A stretch of 64,000 bases of DNA, from positions 30,112,024 through 30,176,023 of the forward strand of contig CAIIXF020000006.1 of the NCBI GenBank assembly GCA_903813345.2, written 5' to 3'. The position numbers and the translations under genes were made by a program. Shown here piece by piece: positions 11,549 through 23,572 of the stretch (its first letter is position 1; every line of letters begins with the position of its first letter). The DNA comes from Owenia fusiformis (Eukaryota; Annelida; Polychaeta; Sabellida; Oweniidae). The notes under the pieces were generated by a model that was not told the DNA's origin, did no database searches, and saw only the letters and a program-made list of their open reading frames with translations.

Positions 11549-12475
11549 CATGCCGCCTCACCTGCACAATGCCTGGCTACACACATGCAATGATTGTGCT
11601 GCCGCCTCACCTGCACAATGGCTGGCTACACACATGCTATGATTGTGCTGCCGCCTCACCTGCACAATGCCTGGCTACACACATGCTATGATTGTGCTGC
11701 CGCCTCACCTGCACAATGCCTGGCTACACACATGCTATGATTGTGCTGCAGCCTCACCTGCACAATGCTTGGCGCTACACACATGCTATGATTGTGCTGC
11801 CGCCTCACCTGCACAATGCCTGGCTACACACATGCTATGATTGTGCTGCCGTCTCACCTGCACAATGCCTGGCTACACACATGCTATGATTGTGTACCCT
11901 GCGTGCAGAGTCTAGTTAAACTACACTCTGCCTAGTAGAGACCATATTACAGTTTAGTAGCCCCGCCCACACGACGGGTACAGGTGACAGTTTGAGTAAT
12001 AAATCACTTCTGACCTATGCACTGACCTTTCTTCCACCATTCAGCGAGCTTGAAGAAACACACGCCAAATGCGTTCTAATTAAATATGCGCATGTCATTG
12101 GTCAATTCCGGGCTCAACGATGACGTCAGAAGGAATGACCATATATAGGACGTCGGTCAAATTTGGCCGACGAACACTGATTGGCGCGGCGAGTTCACAG
12201 GTTTATTTTAGTTTCAAAGAGTGAAGACGAAGCTCTCTTTTAAGAAGTGAAGTCAAACGAATGCAAAGGGTAATGATTGTGCTGCCGCCTCACCTGCAGA
12301 ATGCCTGGCTACACACATGCTATGATTGTGCTGCCTCCTCACCTGCAGAATGCCTGGCTACACGCATGCTATGATTGTGCTGCCGCCTCACCTGCAAAAT
12401 GCCTGGCTACACACATGCTATGATTGTGCTGCCGCCTCACCTGCACAATGCCTGGCTACACACATGCTACAATTG
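11549..12475. repeat. 49-bp minisatellite, ~11 copies, split by an insertion
   Basis: The unit contains GCCGCCTCACCTGCACAATG and continues to CATGCTATGATTGTGCT. There are about seven copies at 11549-11894 and four at 12273-12475, separated by the 378-bp insertion. Each unit read on the minus strand contains GTGCAG|GTGAGG, a consensus 5' splice site. No exon is proven next to it, so whether that motif is used is unknown. Open frames across the array on the plus strand are a by-product of the repeats. Confidence 0.9.
11895..12272. mobile_element. 378-bp insertion with promoter-like features inside the minisatellite
   Basis: The insertion interrupts a 49-bp repeat unit and is bounded by 9-bp direct repeats ATGATTGTG (11886-11894 and 12273-12281). 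It has short inverted ends TACCCT/AGGGTA. Inside are a CRE-like TGACGTCA (12121-12128) followed by TATATAG (12142-12148), a reverse CCAAT-like ATTGGT and CG-rich sequence downstream. A 50-bp relative of its left end lies inverted at 30911-30958. A 9-bp duplication suits a Mutator-like non-autonomous element; the promoter layout would suit a solo LTR. I cannot decide between them. Confidence 0.75.
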
Positions 12476-12479
12476 TGCC

Positions 12480-13294
12480 TTTCACTTGGTTAAGAACCAC
12501 AATTTCAATTCCAATTAATACGTGATAATTGTACAAATTGGTATAACATTACAATAATTTTTACAAATGAGATTGGATGTAGCTAATCATAAATAATTCG
12601 GTTGAGAATATAATGTTGATTGATGATAATATTGCTTTTATTTCAATATAATTTAGAATCATAAAAATGTAAGTGCAGAATTAGGAGGCTTTTAGGGGAC
12701 AAGGTCAATAAACTGTAGAATAGTTATTGAAATAATATTTTGCAATTTGGATGAGATAAAGTCAAATTAACATCCTTATATGGTCATACTGTGAGCAATA
12801 TATAATGTGATTTATAATTTTGGAGGAATTATGGGCAATAATAACCTTATATGGTCATAATATTAAGCTGACCAAAACTATAAATGAATTAGAAACAAAA
12901 CTTAGATATATCATCAATGGTGAGATTTGAAAAGGGTTTTATCTTATCCTCTTTTTCTTGTCCTTTTCGTCTTTTTTTAGAATTATTGTTGAATTACCAG
13001 GATGAGCATCAATTTAGTGTTTGTATGTACCATCTAGTGTCTAGTATGAACTATAACAGATTATTACCACCTTGCCGGGCTAGTTCTAGGGGTTTTATTG
13101 CTAGTTTAGAAGGCATTCATTTTTTTACTTTATTGACCTGAGCAATATGTGACGTAATAGTGGTGGTCCATATTGCCGGTCAAGAATGCAATTAACGACC
13201 GGCAATTTTCCCGGGAAATTAGATATCGTTCAGTGCGTAAGATTTTCTTGCTGTTTCAGTCCTGGTCACTAATGGTGGTAATAATACTAATAAC
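12480..13294. other. Intergenic stretch without recognised features
   Basis: This is AT-rich sequence with scattered short repeats (TTATATGGTCATA occurs twice, at about 12778 and 12848). I see no splice-supported coding segment. Confidence 0.4.
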
Positions 13295-13383
13295 ATCATT
13301 TCTGCGGGCAATATAGTGAAATATTGGACCTTGGGGCTATGGCCCTCGATTCAATATTTCACTATATTGCCCATCGAAATGAT
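13295..13383. repeat. Hairpin, 34-bp arms
   Basis: The left arm, containing GGGCAATATAGTGAAATATT, and the right arm, containing AATATTTCACTATATTGCCC, pair around a loop of about 22 bases rich in G and C. It is a small foldback, presumably a MITE remnant. Confidence 0.85.
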
Positions 13384-13845
13384 AAGGAATACTAACAATA
13401 AAATTTTAAATCAGGTATTTAATTGTATATATGTATTTATATTTCAAAATTACAAAATTGATGTTAATGTTGACATTCAATAGCATGCAAGTACATGTAG
13501 TTGCTATACAAATAGGTTTTGTCAATGGATTGTATAAGACTCCTGTGATCTGAACCTACAATCTACAGGGTGTGCAAAAAGATGTTATCATTATCGCAGG
13601 CCACAGGAATTTTATTAACTTCCAGATTATAAACTCCACTAGTTTATGGGGCCATTTATATCTACAGACCTAACATTTATCATGGGATAGATTTTCAGAT
13701 TAATTTTCTGGATGATTTGTTGGTGAATTTTTGGAGGGTATTTTTATAAAGATTTATTAAGATGAAGATCAGATTGAATCTCCAAATATTAACACGCCTA
13801 AAAAATCAAGTTTTTATTTGGAAAAATTCAATTGAATGGCATTTC

Positions 13846-13946
13846 ATTATTTATTCCGATTCAAACATGAAATAATGAAAACATTGTTCAGAGAATTCGG
13901 GATTGAGGTCCATGAAATAACGAAACTTGCTGTTATTTTCGCCTTT
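13846..13946 (+). repeat. Dispersed repeat, copy 2 (partner at 10453)
   Basis: The sequence matches 10453-10545 over about 95 bases in the same orientation. The open frame 13836-14018 across it is not supported by any splice signal. Confidence 0.75.
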
Positions 13947-14528
13947 TATTTGAAAACACTTTTACTTTTGGCTAATTTGGTGATTTCAAAAATTCACCAA
14001 TTAACATCTTCAGCATGATTTAAGAATAAGTCCTGGCTAGTATTAAATTGAAGTCAATAACAATCTCAAATTATTCTAGTTATTTGTTAAGCTAGATAGC
14101 ATTAAAATTATCCAATTTACAAACTTATCTTCAGTATTGTTTGTACATGAGTTCAATACGTGTTTTACACCATATGTTGAATGGATTTACAAACAAACAA
14201 AAGTTTAATAAATTATAAAGATTCAAACCATTGGAAATTTATAATAATATTCTATTGCTCTATTATTCTATCGTTTGAGGAGTTCAAAGATGCCATCATT
14301 TTGGCAAATGAAATATGAACAGGATCATCATACGAAAGGATAAAACACAAGCTTTTTACAAACACAGTCCAAATGTTAATGTGGCTTTTATGATGAATGT
14401 AAATTGTATACTTGAATCATATTTGTATGTACATAATTAAGTTAATTCTCAGAAATAATTACAAAATTCACCCCTGCCTTTTGACTGTTTTGATACCTGT
14501 ATTTTAGCTACTATGTAAAGAAATCTGT
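13947..14528. other. 3' flank of the minus-strand secreted-protein gene
   Basis: This lies immediately downstream of the stop codon at 14529 on the minus strand. It should contain the 3' untranslated region: minus-strand AATAAA reads as TTTATT on the plus strand, but no single site stands out. No other feature is seen. Confidence 0.4.
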
Positions 14529-17500
14529 TCAAAGTTCAGATTTCACATTTTCGACAATGTCTCTGCCACGACACTTCTTAGGGTCTTCTATACTGAGAAT
14601 GTTTATAAACTTTGTCAGTTGTAGGTTCAATCCAGAAAAGTATTCCGCAAATTTCTCGTCGCATCTTTTAAGTCCTGAAAAAGTATGTTTTGAATGTTTT
14701 ATATCTTCAGTATTAAGTTTTTGCATCTACATTGATAAAAGGATTGATGGGCTTTTTGGCTTTGCCCTTCTCATTTTTTCTTATTTAAACCAGATCTAAT
14801 TTATATCACAGGTAACACTGAAGTAAAATTCATGAAATTTGAAATCTAAAACTGTGTTGGTGATTTGAAGCTGAACCTTTAATCTTACAATGGTATTCTT
14901 GTTGATATACATGTAGGATAGATGCAAAAGTCTTACCTCTAACAGTTCCCATGGCAATATTGCTCAGGAAGGTTGCCATGGAAATCTTAATGGGGAAATG
15001 TCCATGTACAAGTCATCCTTTTAACAGTTGCTATGGTAATCAAACAGGGGAAAGGTAGATAGATGCCCATGACTCTTACCTTTAGTGGTTGCCAAGGTAA
15101 TCATTTCTCATGGTAATCTCACTGGGGAAGGGCAATTGCACATGTCTTACATTTAACTGTTGTCACGGTAATTTAGTTGGGGAAGGGTGCACAAGCCTTA
15201 CCTTTTGTGGTTGCCATGGTAATGTAATGGCAGATGCATGTCTTCCCTTTATAGGTTGTTCTGGTATTCCCATTGGGGAGGTTAGATGCACAAGCCTTAC
15301 CTTTTGTGGTTGCCATGGTAACTAATGGAAGATGCATGTCTTCCCTTTATAGGTTGTTCTGGTATTCCCATTGGGGAGGTTAGATGCACAAGCCTTACCT
15401 TTTGTGGTTGCCATGGTAACTAATGGCAGATGCATGTCTTCCCTTTATAGGTTGTTCTGGTATTCCCATTGGGGAGGTTAGATGCACATGTCTTACCTTT
15501 TGCTGTTTTCCTGTCAAGTTTATTAAGATGTTGGCAAAAGTCATTAATTGAATTGCCATCTAGGTCATCCAGTTCAATCATTACAGACTGTTCTTGACCT
15601 CTGGAGAAAACATCAAATAGACAGCCTTTACTCTCTTCCTCCACTGCAACAGAAGTAAAATTATTTTGGATTATAATAGAATTTAGTTACTTAAAGGATA
15701 CATTCATTATCATTATGATAAATAGGTTGAACTTGTTCTTAACATGCTTTGAATAAAGACTTTATCTGGGTTGCAATATATTGTGATCAGTTTGTTTATT
15801 TTCTACAGATTGAAACATAAAAAAATTGATTAAATTGAATAAAATATGAGCCAATAACTTACACTGGTCCAAATGTAGCATCAATTCACTGGGGTAGAAC
15901 TCTACAACAGTAAACATGTGAAATTAAAGTCATTTTTGTCATGTATTGCTATTTGTAAGCAGTTTGATCGGCCAATTTAAATAAAAGTATGGCAATTTGA
16001 AAATTTATTAATTCATTAAAATATGAACAACAAATCGAATTATTGTATTGAACCTAGTCCAAATATCAGGAAGTATGATGTATTAGGTAAAAGACCATGT
16101 GCAGTATGGCAAGTGATTATAGACGGTCATATCTTTTACCTTAAGTACTTTCTGGGCATAAATACAGTGGTTTCTATCAAATATATTTAGTATATAGATG
16201 TATATGTTTTCTTTCAAGTGAAGTATCCAAGATGATAAAAATATCAATCGATCAATTCGAAAAATTATGAATAGGGACCCAACAGATGTCAACATTTTTT
16301 CAAAATATTGAACCTATTTACTCAAAAGAGGATCTCCTTTTTCTGATTTTATTGCATGAAAAGATTATTCAACAAGGGGTCTAAAACATCTTCAAAAATA
16401 GAATGGTATTGAAAGTCTAGTTTTGAAGATATCAATTTTCGATGACCAAAATTATGCTGAAAACAATGGATTGCATGAGTTTTCCCGATGGAAAAATATC
16501 ATGGGATATGTGTTTTTTAACTTTAAAGCATTTCAATACCCACCCTCTTAGTAATTGTTAATATTACGTCGAGGAGATTTTTGATGTGTTTAAATTGAGA
16601 AAAACAAGATCCTCTTCTTAGAAAATAACCCTAACATTTTTTAAAGAGTGCCAAGGTGGGGCCCTAATCCATAATTTTTCAAAGAGTCGGATTGATATTT
16701 TACTATCATTGGGACTTCACTTGAAAGAAAACATATTGTTTTAATGAAAAACACTGTATTTATGGCCAGAAAGCACATGGACCTTTAAAAACGAGATTAA
16801 TGGGAGAGCTTTCCTTTAAGGGAGAGGTACAAAGATACAGGTACAATATATGCACAGGGTAACACATATCTAAATGCCACTGGGAGAAGTCAAAAGTGTT
16901 CAGTATGCAATGTTCACATATACAGGGTGACAAAAAAAAATGCCACTCACATAATGTTAAGTTATGCAACATTATTTGGGTGGCATTTTTGTATCACCCT
17001 GTATTGTTTTTGACATGGGAAGCACTGAGAGAATAAAATTGAAACAAAAATGAGAAGTTCAAATCAAGAAGTGTTTTGATTAAAGTGTTAAAGTGATCAA
17101 AAATGTGGTCCTCCTCCTATCTTCTTCACCAATCAACACCAAAGAGCCCCAAAGTAGATACAGGAGATCAAGATTAAAGAGGTCTGTATATACACTGGTT
17201 TTAATATATGTAGCTACCGTCTGGTATGGCCATGTTAAGCTTCTCCAAACTCAGGTTTGGGCACATGAAGAGGTCCTTTCTGAAGAGAAGGGGAACATGT
17301 GCTAGTAATGTCTCCAGCTTCAGAAGGTTCTTGATTTCACCTTCACACTCTGAGCCCATCTCTGCTATGCAGTCCATACTTTTCTGAAATATATAATGCA
17401 GTATAGCATACATCAAAACTTCAGAATTATAGTGGCACCTGGTTCATCACTTGGATTCATTTAAACACAACTGTAATTTATCTATTTAACCATGCTTACA

Positions 17501-20500
17501 GTTCATTCCTCCCACAGTGACCAGTGAGCATACCTATGATCCCTATTTTAATCCCTAATATTTTAACAAGGAGCATGCATAGGATATAGAGTACTTCCCA
17601 CTATTTGTGGTTCCTGTCTATTTCAAAGGATAAGAAGAATGTTGATGGGCACTGAATGGATCCTTTGGGGGATTGAGAATAAAATGCCCAACAAAAAATG
17701 GTCTTTTTGTGTTCCTGTTGCAACACTGCAGAAAATTTACACATAAACAGAATAGTTAATACTTCTAGATATTCTAATTGAGAAATCAAATACCTGGATG
17801 CCCTCACATAGTCCCAGAGTTTGAGTGTTCTTGACGAAGCCTACTAAACATTTCTCTGCCGAACCAGCAGCACACACAGTATCCACTACAATAAATACAA
17901 AAATTTAAGTATGTCCAAAACAATAAAATTAAAGTATATCCATGACAATAAAATTAAAGTATATCCACCACAATAAAATACAAAATTAAAGTATATTGAC
18001 CATGTCCACTGACAAAGAAATACAAAATTAAAGTAAAACTACAATAAATTAAAGTATTTAAATTATTCCACCACAATAAAATACAAAATAATGTATATCT
18101 ACTACAATAAAGTACAAAATTAAAGTGTATTTCATACTTGAGTGGGTTTGGGGTAGATATCACCCGGGAATATATATCATATCTGAGGAGCGGGCAGGAT
18201 ATATTGTATATGTCCCGCTCTAGGCCAAATGCGGGCAGATATAATATATCCATCCCACTCCCGGGAATTTTTTCAAAAGTTTAAGAGTTTAAAAATTTTC
18301 AAAAAAGTTTAAATGTTACAATTCTATTGTATTTAACTGAAGTAATATTATGAAAATGTTAAATATGAATTGTGCTTTTACAGTATAGGCCTATCTTGTC
18401 ATTTGAAAAAGGTGGTAAAGGTTATATCTACCCCAAACCCACTCAAGTATGAGATACACCAGTTATGTACGGTCGGTTTTGGATACAGGGTTTATCCCAA
18501 GGGACATATGTGTATCTCACGAGGGAACGCAGTACATAACCCTTATATATCCACTACAATAAAACACAATGTAAAGGATATCCACTACAACAAACGTTTA
18601 GTATATCCACCATATATATTACAATAAAATACAAAACTAAAGAATATCCACTACAATAAAGTACAAATTAAAGTATATCCATTTTGCAAAGTCAATATTT
18701 TAACCTGTGTAAGTACCTACTTGACTATTCATTAATGATACTATTTATTGTGTTTCACTAACCGCCAACTTGAAATTATGAAATTGATGAGGGTAATCAA
18801 TTTCACTCCTCATAGGTTAACATAATCGACCCCGGACACGACCCGAGTTCATTCACCCACAATTCATTATGAGCTTAAATAATTTTCAAACATTGAATTG
18901 TACATTATCACTAAACAGAATGAAAGGTTTTTGTAACCTGTGTCCAGATCTGAAGATTGTGTTTACGTGAGACTAGCGATTGAAAGGTCCCTGTGTAAAA
19001 GAAATTATGGTCCCCTGGGGATTATGGTCCCCTTTCTACAAGGCCCTTACTGGCCCTGATTGTGGAGGTTACGATAATGAGGGAAAGATAAATATAAATC
19101 AATGGAAAGTAGGACCATAATCTGATAGGACCTCCTACCCGTTTACACCGGGTTCGACTTCCACATTGTGCAAATGTTGTACAAACAAGTACATATTCTT
19201 GATGAAGAAAAGTGATAATTTAGCAAGACGCTTCTTTTAAAGCACAGACCGTCTTTCTAATATTAGAGAGAGGACTTGTTCTCGGGTTGTCATTTCAAAA
19301 ATATTCTTATTCCATCAAGGATAGGCTAAAACCCTCGTCCCCTAGTATGTGCAACTAGAAACGTCACTGCCATTCATTCATTATCATTGTCTCCTGGGAA
19401 CGTGCTTGGTTTCAAAGCTTGCTTAATATTAGGTTTTCAAACCTAAATATTGAGTATTAAAATAATTATTTTAGATACATGAGTTCCTTCTTTGAAAGAG
19501 GTAGACTAGTTGTCTGGTTACTAGTCTTAATTTTATATTTTGGATCCCTGACGGTGTTATTTGTATTGAAAAAGTCAAAATATAGAGAAGTTCAGGGCGC
19601 CAGGCTAGAAACTTCTGAAATGGTAAAATGTTCAGAAAATACTAGGCTCTACTGTAACTAATACCAGACTTGCCAATTGAAATACAATATATTCTTTAGT
19701 AAATGCATGTTAAACTACCAATTATTATAGTAGACAGGTATTAATTGCAACCTTTTTTAAACAAATTCGATTTCTAAACATGAAAAGCAATGGCATGTCT
19801 CAAAAATGTATGAGAATTGTTGCCTAGTATTTGATCCATTTAAAACATTACGCCCATTTTGATCAAAATCCAATTGCGTTTTTTATTCAACCGGAGTCAA
19901 ATAGATCGGGACGACACAGACAGCATATAATCAAAAATAACACAAAACCATTGACATGAAGAATATGAGAGAAATCCAATATCATTGCATATGATATTTG
20001 TTTGATTTTAAAAAAGGAGTAAATACGAGCAACGAATAATTAAGGACATTTAAGGAACATGTCACAAGAAAGATACGAAATCACTAAAAGAACATATTTC
20101 AATGAAACTTTTTTTGCAAGGGTCAAGTCGGCCAAGCATCAATTTCAATCGGTCTCATTTTGACAATCATTGACAAACATTCAATAGAATAGTTGCGGTG
20201 ATCGGTTATATAATTGAATGCAGTTACGTGGCATAGCGTGTTCTGATTGGCTGAAATTGGATACACCTTGCCTTAGTATGTGTGAATTTTGTTTTCGAGT
20301 ATTTAAAAGTCGAGCATTACAAATACACGGATATTAATAAAATATGTTGTTATTGAAAGCATATCATGAATATTCTGTCTATTGATTACACAAGTTCCAA
20401 AACAAATAATATCCTGTTTTCTCTATTATTTTTCATCTCCTGCTTAACTGTTTCTGTAACTTGGAAATTCTAGAATCTTATATTCCTAAAATACTAGCTT

Positions 20501-22200
20501 ACTAATAAGCTTACATGTGATAGTAGGCCTGCCAATTGAAATACAATTTATTCTGTTGACCTCCAATGACTCTCGATGTTGTTATTCAATTTTTTTTATA
20601 AATGCCCATTGAATGTTTTTCTTTATGTCTTATATTCTATCATGTCAAATGTATTGTGTTAATCCCTTTTCTTAGTAAATCAAGCAATCATGAAATAAAA
20701 ATTGCTTAAAAGTCAATGCTCTGTTAGTGATTAAGCCTACTGACGTAAATATCGGGGGATACTGCTTTAAGCAAGCTGACATAGGGCTGCTCCTGCGGGA
20801 GTCAGTGTCACAAAGAGGTTATATATAATAGGGGTTGTATTGTAATATGCCAAAGGAAACCCCTGAGACAACGACTTGACATAATTTAAAAACCAAGCCA
20901 AATACCCACTGAGTACCGAAACGTGCTATTCACAACAGTGTGAATGACTAAGTTTTGCGTCGCTTCTTTACATTTCAATTTATTTTGATGCAAAATGCCA
21001 ATAACGAATGGAATAAATTATATTTATTCATTTATTACAATATATGGCACAGTCTGATATACTAATAGTATCTTACCAACCTCCTATATTACATCAATTT
21101 ACACTTGCAGCAATATAATAATGAACAAGTTATGAATATTTGGATTTAAATCACATAAGTTGCATGATTAAAGAAGCTTACCTGGTGTGTTTTTAAACTG
21201 ATATTGTGCAACGCTCTGAGCCTAAAAAAAATCATTCACTCTTTATTTGTCAGTGTTTCCATTTAAGAAATTCATCAGCTATCTTTGAAATTACAATTTT
21301 TATTATGTTAAGCTAAAAGCAGTGAACAGAAACTATCAAGTTTTTCTCTGAGTAAAACATTGGAACTTATAAATCGTGTAGGTAAATGAAAACATCGTAG
21401 ATCAATTCGAATGCTGTTTAAACAGTGCTTCTTCTATTTTACAAAGTGTATAATAAATGCTTCATGTATTATATACTATAATAAAACCCCTATAAAGTCA
21501 CCAAAACCCTTTTTACATTATTTGCTAAAACTGCCAAACATGTATCAAATGGTGGGTTGGAACCAATAGATTGAAGTGTACAAAATTATAAATAGTCTAA
21601 TGAATAATATCAATTTCCAACTTTTTTGTCTTTCAAATCATTGAGAATAAAAAATAAAATGTTTTCTTAAAGGATGTATATAACTATTTTCTTAAGCTTT
21701 AATAATAATCAATAATCATAAACAATAAACTGTGGATACTTTTTCTTGCATCACTGATTGGAGCAAACGTTATTTCGCTCTACCACTATTATTTTGTTTT
21801 ACTTTTTTGTCTTATATGTGTTGTAATTAAATATAATTCATCTCCAAATATTGTTGGGAAATGCATAAAAAATATGATAGTTAGATAGAAACTGACGTTC
21901 TTATAAAAGTATCGACCTATGAAATAAGTTTTCTTATGATATCAATAGTTTAAGTTTAGTTTAATATAGTTTATTTTTGTGTCACAAGCAATAATATTAA
22001 AATACATTTAAAACACTTTTTATAAAAACATTGCTTCTAGCCGATGCCGGCTTATGAGACACCAAGTTAATACATAAAAATACATACAAATAAAATTTCC
22101 AAACTTATTTCTGGGTTGTTTGTATACACGAAAATGTAGAGATACTTACCGAATGGTGTATGAGAAATATGTATACAATTCCGACCTTAAGGCAATCCAT
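14529..22200 (-). CDS. Unrecognised secreted Cys-containing protein, 7 exons, 226 aa
   Basis: Seven exons join in consistent phase on the minus strand: 22200-22150, 21221-21182, 17885-17794, 17383-17218, 15901-15863, 15643-15497 and 14674-14529. All have GT-AG borders and most have GTAAG-type donors. The first exon encodes a hydrophobic leader (MDCLKVGIVYIFLIHHS) fitting a signal peptide. The mature part has two comparable halves. The first has spaced cysteines (CAAGSAEKC...LCEGIQKSMDC...EC). The second (EEESKGC...DFCQHLNKLD...LKRCDEKF...KKC) repeats the plan, suggesting an internally duplicated extracellular helical domain. I do not recognise the family. The last residues are VENVKSEL. Two exon junctions are embedded in minisatellites (see findings). 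The short exons 2 (40 nt) and 5 (39 nt) rest on phase and splice consensus only. Confidence 0.72.
14925..15500. repeat. ~98-bp minisatellite carrying the exon-6 donor site
   Basis: At least three well-preserved ~98-bp units (from about 15189, 15288 and 15386) precede the true exon end at 15497. More decayed units reach back to about 14930. Each unit contains, on the minus strand, CAAAAG|GTAAG followed by GCATCTAACCTCCCC-like sequence, which is the exon-6 splice donor with its intron flank. The array fills most of intron 6 of the secreted-protein gene. Confidence 0.85.
16923..17001. mobile_element. 79-bp mini-MITE (Tc1/mariner type)
   Basis: The ends are CAGGGTGACAAAAA and TTTTTGTATCACCCTG, extended by TGCCACTCA / TGGGTGGCA. 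The element is flanked by TA on both sides (16921-16922 and 17002-17003). It is a nearly all-TIR foldback of 79 bases located in intron 4 of the secreted-protein gene. Confidence 0.85.
17886..18680. repeat. ~32-bp minisatellite carrying the exon-3 acceptor, split by a foldback insertion
   Basis: The plus-strand unit is about GTATATCCACTACAATAAA followed by ATACAAAATTAAA. On the minus strand it reads TTTATTGTAG|TGGATA, the same as the 3' splice site and first bases of exon 3 of the secreted-protein gene. Degenerate copies occupy 17886-18130 and 18545-18680. A foldback element with arms at 18126-18162 and 18421-18459 (GTGGGTTTGGGGTAGATAT and its complement) sits between the two blocks. Confidence 0.8.
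18126..18545. mobile_element. Foldback element inserted in the 32-bp array
   Basis: The inverted arms (18126-18162 and 18421-18459) share CATACTTGAGTGGGTTTGGG or its complement. The inner part has CCCGCTC / GAGCGGGC palindromic blocks. The tail ends CAGTACATAACCCTT, the terminal motif also seen at 10438-10452 and inverted at 24828. It is probably a non-autonomous DNA element that landed in the minisatellite. The exact borders are uncertain. Confidence 0.65.
21241..21323 (+). repeat. 83-bp direct repeat, copy 1
   Basis: These 83 bases (starting CTTTATTTGTCAGTGTTTCC) recur apparently without mismatch at 23490-23572. This copy lies just upstream of exon 2 (minus strand) of the secreted-protein gene, inside intron 1. 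The identity suggests a recent duplication or conversion. Confidence 0.9.
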
Positions 22201-23489
22201 AGTTATAGAGTTTTCAGTTTCTATGTCACTATGTTGACTTGAATATATCTTTAATAGCAAAACCAACTTCTATTTATACTCCAGTCATGTGGTGAGCTCT
22301 TTATTAGGAGGCCCTACCAGTGATCGCCGCTTTTGTAGAGAATATGTAAATTGTATGAATTTATTCATTTTCTCTTCGTGGGTAACATTTTCAATAAATG
22401 TACAACTGTTTCGGTTGGAATATTTGACAATTTTCTATCATGTGCTTATGGTGACTTACATCAAGTATTCAGTTATAATAGTTGCATATAGTAGAACAGA
22501 ATAAACATAAATACTAATTTCAAAGTTACATCCTTGTACTTTGAATATTTGAGGGGGGATGTTACAATGTTACAGTGTTACAATATATGTGTAATGTAAA
22601 AAAAAACTATCAAATTCAAATCGAATCAATCTAATTCTATTTAAATCATCATCAAAACATTAATAGCCTAGCACCAATAAAGATTAAACGTCCGTTCGAC
22701 CAACTAAGTGATGGAAACATGTACGACACGGGGCTTCCGCAAAATTACAATTTTTGTTCCAGTTGAACTTATATTGAACATTTCCAAATCTAAAGCATTT
22801 TAGTAGTAGAATAGCCTCATAAACTGACATAATGATAAATGTTAATATAACTTGACATTTCATTCACATATTATACGTACTTATAACACAATAATTGATA
22901 TTAGGAAATGGATTTGATTTGGCATCCAATCTTGATAAAATATAGGTTTCAACCTTTTTAATACCATATATTATCAATCTCCTCTTCATTTGGAAACGTT
23001 AGTATTTTGAACCTACCACTGTCATAGGGCAAGAGCAAAGAAAAAATGTATGTAAAAGACTAGTTTGACCCAAAATCGGTCCAAAATCTGAAAGAAGCAC
23101 GTATGTACATTCAATTGACTGAAAAACGGTTATTAATGAATGAAAATATTTATATGCAGTCTGCACTGAATTGACTGGACGATCACTTAAGTGTGACACA
23201 TTATTCACGCCCATGTCAACGAGTGAGAAACACAATCCCAATAAGCCATTCCAAGTCATTGGTTTTTGGCAATATTTATGTTTAAATTATACAAAAATAG
23301 AATATTTATCTTTATTATGTTGTATGTTATTTATAGATGTTAATCTTATTGTAATAGGTAGTTTATTACTCGATTTTGGAGGATAGAATCCTACGGACAC
23401 AAGTCGATATTCGACCCTGACCTTGATGATATCTACATTGAAAATGTCCTCAATGTTTTTATTTTCTTGAACTTATATTTTGATCACTT

Positions 23490-23572
23490 CTTTATTTGTC
23501 AGTGTTTCCATTTAAGAAATTCATCAGCTATCTTTGAAATTACAATTTTTATTATGTTAAGCTAAAAGCAGT
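23490..23572 (+). repeat. 83-bp direct repeat, copy 2
   Basis: It is identical by eye to 21241-21323 and in the same orientation. It is flanked by unrelated sequence, except that CACT precedes both copies closely. Confidence 0.9.

Noticed and set aside
11506-11889. Open frames across the 49-bp array
   Set aside because: They are products of tandem repetition (CRLTCTMPGYTHAMIVLPPHL-type); no start or splice context.
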